From: Streptosporangium album
Lineage (GTDB): Bacteria; Actinomycetota; Actinomycetes; Streptosporangiales; Streptosporangiaceae
DNA length: 64,000 nucleotides
Direction of reading: 5' to 3'
Assembly (NCBI RefSeq): GCF_014203795.1
Contig: NZ_JACHJU010000001.1
Coordinates: forward strand, 4,774,001-4,838,000
This document shows positions 63,585 to 64,000 of the stretch, piece by piece. The stretch's first letter is position 1; each line of letters begins with the position of its first letter. The position numbers were made by a program, and so were the translations under genes. The notes under the pieces are model-generated. The model saw nothing but the letters and a program-made list of their open reading frames with translations, did not search any database and was not told the DNA's origin.

Positions 63585-64000
63585 GACACCCTTTCCGTCG
63601 GGATCAGCCGGCTTTCCGCGGTGAACCGGACGCCCGCCTCGGCGAGCGCACGGGAGAGGCGCCTGCGGGCGCGGTAGAGCCTGATGCGTACGGCGTTGCG
63701 CGACAGTCCGAGCGTCGTGGCGATCTCCTCCCGGTCCAGGCCCTCCCAGGCGACCAGCGACAGCAGCTCGCGGTCGTCGTCGGGCAGGGTCCCGAGAGCC
63801 TGGGCGATCGCGCCCAGTTCGACCCTGCTGTCGGGGGAGTCTCCGTACAGGTCGGCCAGCTCGGCGTCCAGTTCGGCGCTGCGGGCCTGGCGGCGGACCT
63901 CGCCGCGCCGGTGACCGGCCAGCACCTTGCGCGCCACGCCGTACAGCCACAGGGTGGCCTGCTGCCCCGGCGGCATGTCGTCCATCCGCCGCCAGGCGAT
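63581..64000 (-). CDS. ECF-type RNA polymerase sigma factor, N-terminus cut by window edge
   Basis: The frame is open to the right edge. Visible is the end of region 2 (TLWLYGVARKVLAGHRR) and region 4 with its helix-turn-helix (DREEIATTLGLSRNAVRIRLYRARRRL). The final segment FTAESRLIPTERVS is a short tail. It is followed by a coupled membrane protein, as usual for ECF sigma/anti-sigma pairs. Confidence 0.88.
   Translation of the reverse strand: MAWRRMDDMPPGQQATLWLYGVARKVLAGHRRGEVRRQARSAELDAELADLYGDSPDSRVELGAIAQALGTLPDDDRELLSLVAWEGLDREEIATTLGLSRNAVRIRLYRARRRLSRALAEAGVRFTAESRLIPTERVS

Overview
The window is high-GC DNA with GTG and TTG starts and short overlapping operons. The conserved block rpsP-khpA-rimM-trmD-rplS-lepB-lepB-rnhB-DUF2469-yraN-comM-dprA, followed by rpsB-tsf-pyrH-frr-cdsA-rlmN, and two conservons (CvnA-B-C-D type operons) all point to a filamentous actinobacterium. 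Family resemblance suggests the Streptosporangiaceae (a Streptosporangium-like genome). That taxonomic call is an inference, not read from a marker gene.

Layout. 1-1083: the 3' part of a maltokinase-like kinase that runs off the left edge. 1288-8575: polyamine-type ABC importer (binding protein, two permeases, ATPase), a convergent TetR regulator, a UDP-glycosyltransferase-family enzyme and an aldehyde dehydrogenase. 8696-12967: conservon 1. 13085-19732: two mirror-image SsuABC/TauABC-like importers that appear to share one ATPase, followed by an FAD monooxygenase (19758-21026). 21086-25838: conservon 2, preceded by a coupled 55-codon ORF. 25957-37166: ffh, the ribosomal protein and RNA-modification block, signal peptidases, RNase HII, ComM and DprA. 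37369-40335: an M23 peptidase, the wreck of an amino-acid permease, and an MFS exporter divergent from an ArsR-type regulator around a perfect 15-bp palindrome. 40614-47111: rpsB, tsf, pyrH, frr, cdsA, a SUFU-domain protein and rlmN. 47157-48360: a decayed second aspartyl-tRNA synthetase that still carries an apparent Asp-specific T-box leader. 48563-51902: an AAA/DUF4143 ATPase, an ABC-2 exporter and a DivIVA-domain protein. 51968-62546: a second polyamine/agmatine catabolism locus (PucR regulator, ureohydrolase, NCS1 permease remnant, AsnC regulator, aminobutyraldehyde dehydrogenase, four-gene polyamine importer, amine oxidase). 62613-64000: an ECF-type sigma factor with its partner membrane protein, cut by the right edge.

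How the parts work together. The two polyamine loci could import putrescine/spermidine-like amines, oxidise them to aldehydes and convert these to acids. The second locus has every step from guanidino-compound hydrolysis to aldehyde oxidation. The two conservons each encode a membrane histidine-kinase-like protein, a roadblock protein, a DUF742 protein and a Ras-like GTPase, thought to form a membrane complex analogous to eukaryotic G-protein signalling.

Most notable observations: (i) an Asp T-box leader upstream of a synthetase gene that has lost two internal segments, its reading frame and the motif-2 glutamate; (ii) two further permease genes (APC, NCS1) collapsed by internal deletions, so three of the same kind of wreck lie within about 17 kb; (iii) a small ORF coupled by ATGA to cvnA2; (iv) two paralogous importers around one ATPase gene. 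No CRISPR array, tRNA, rRNA, insertion sequence or prophage was recognised.
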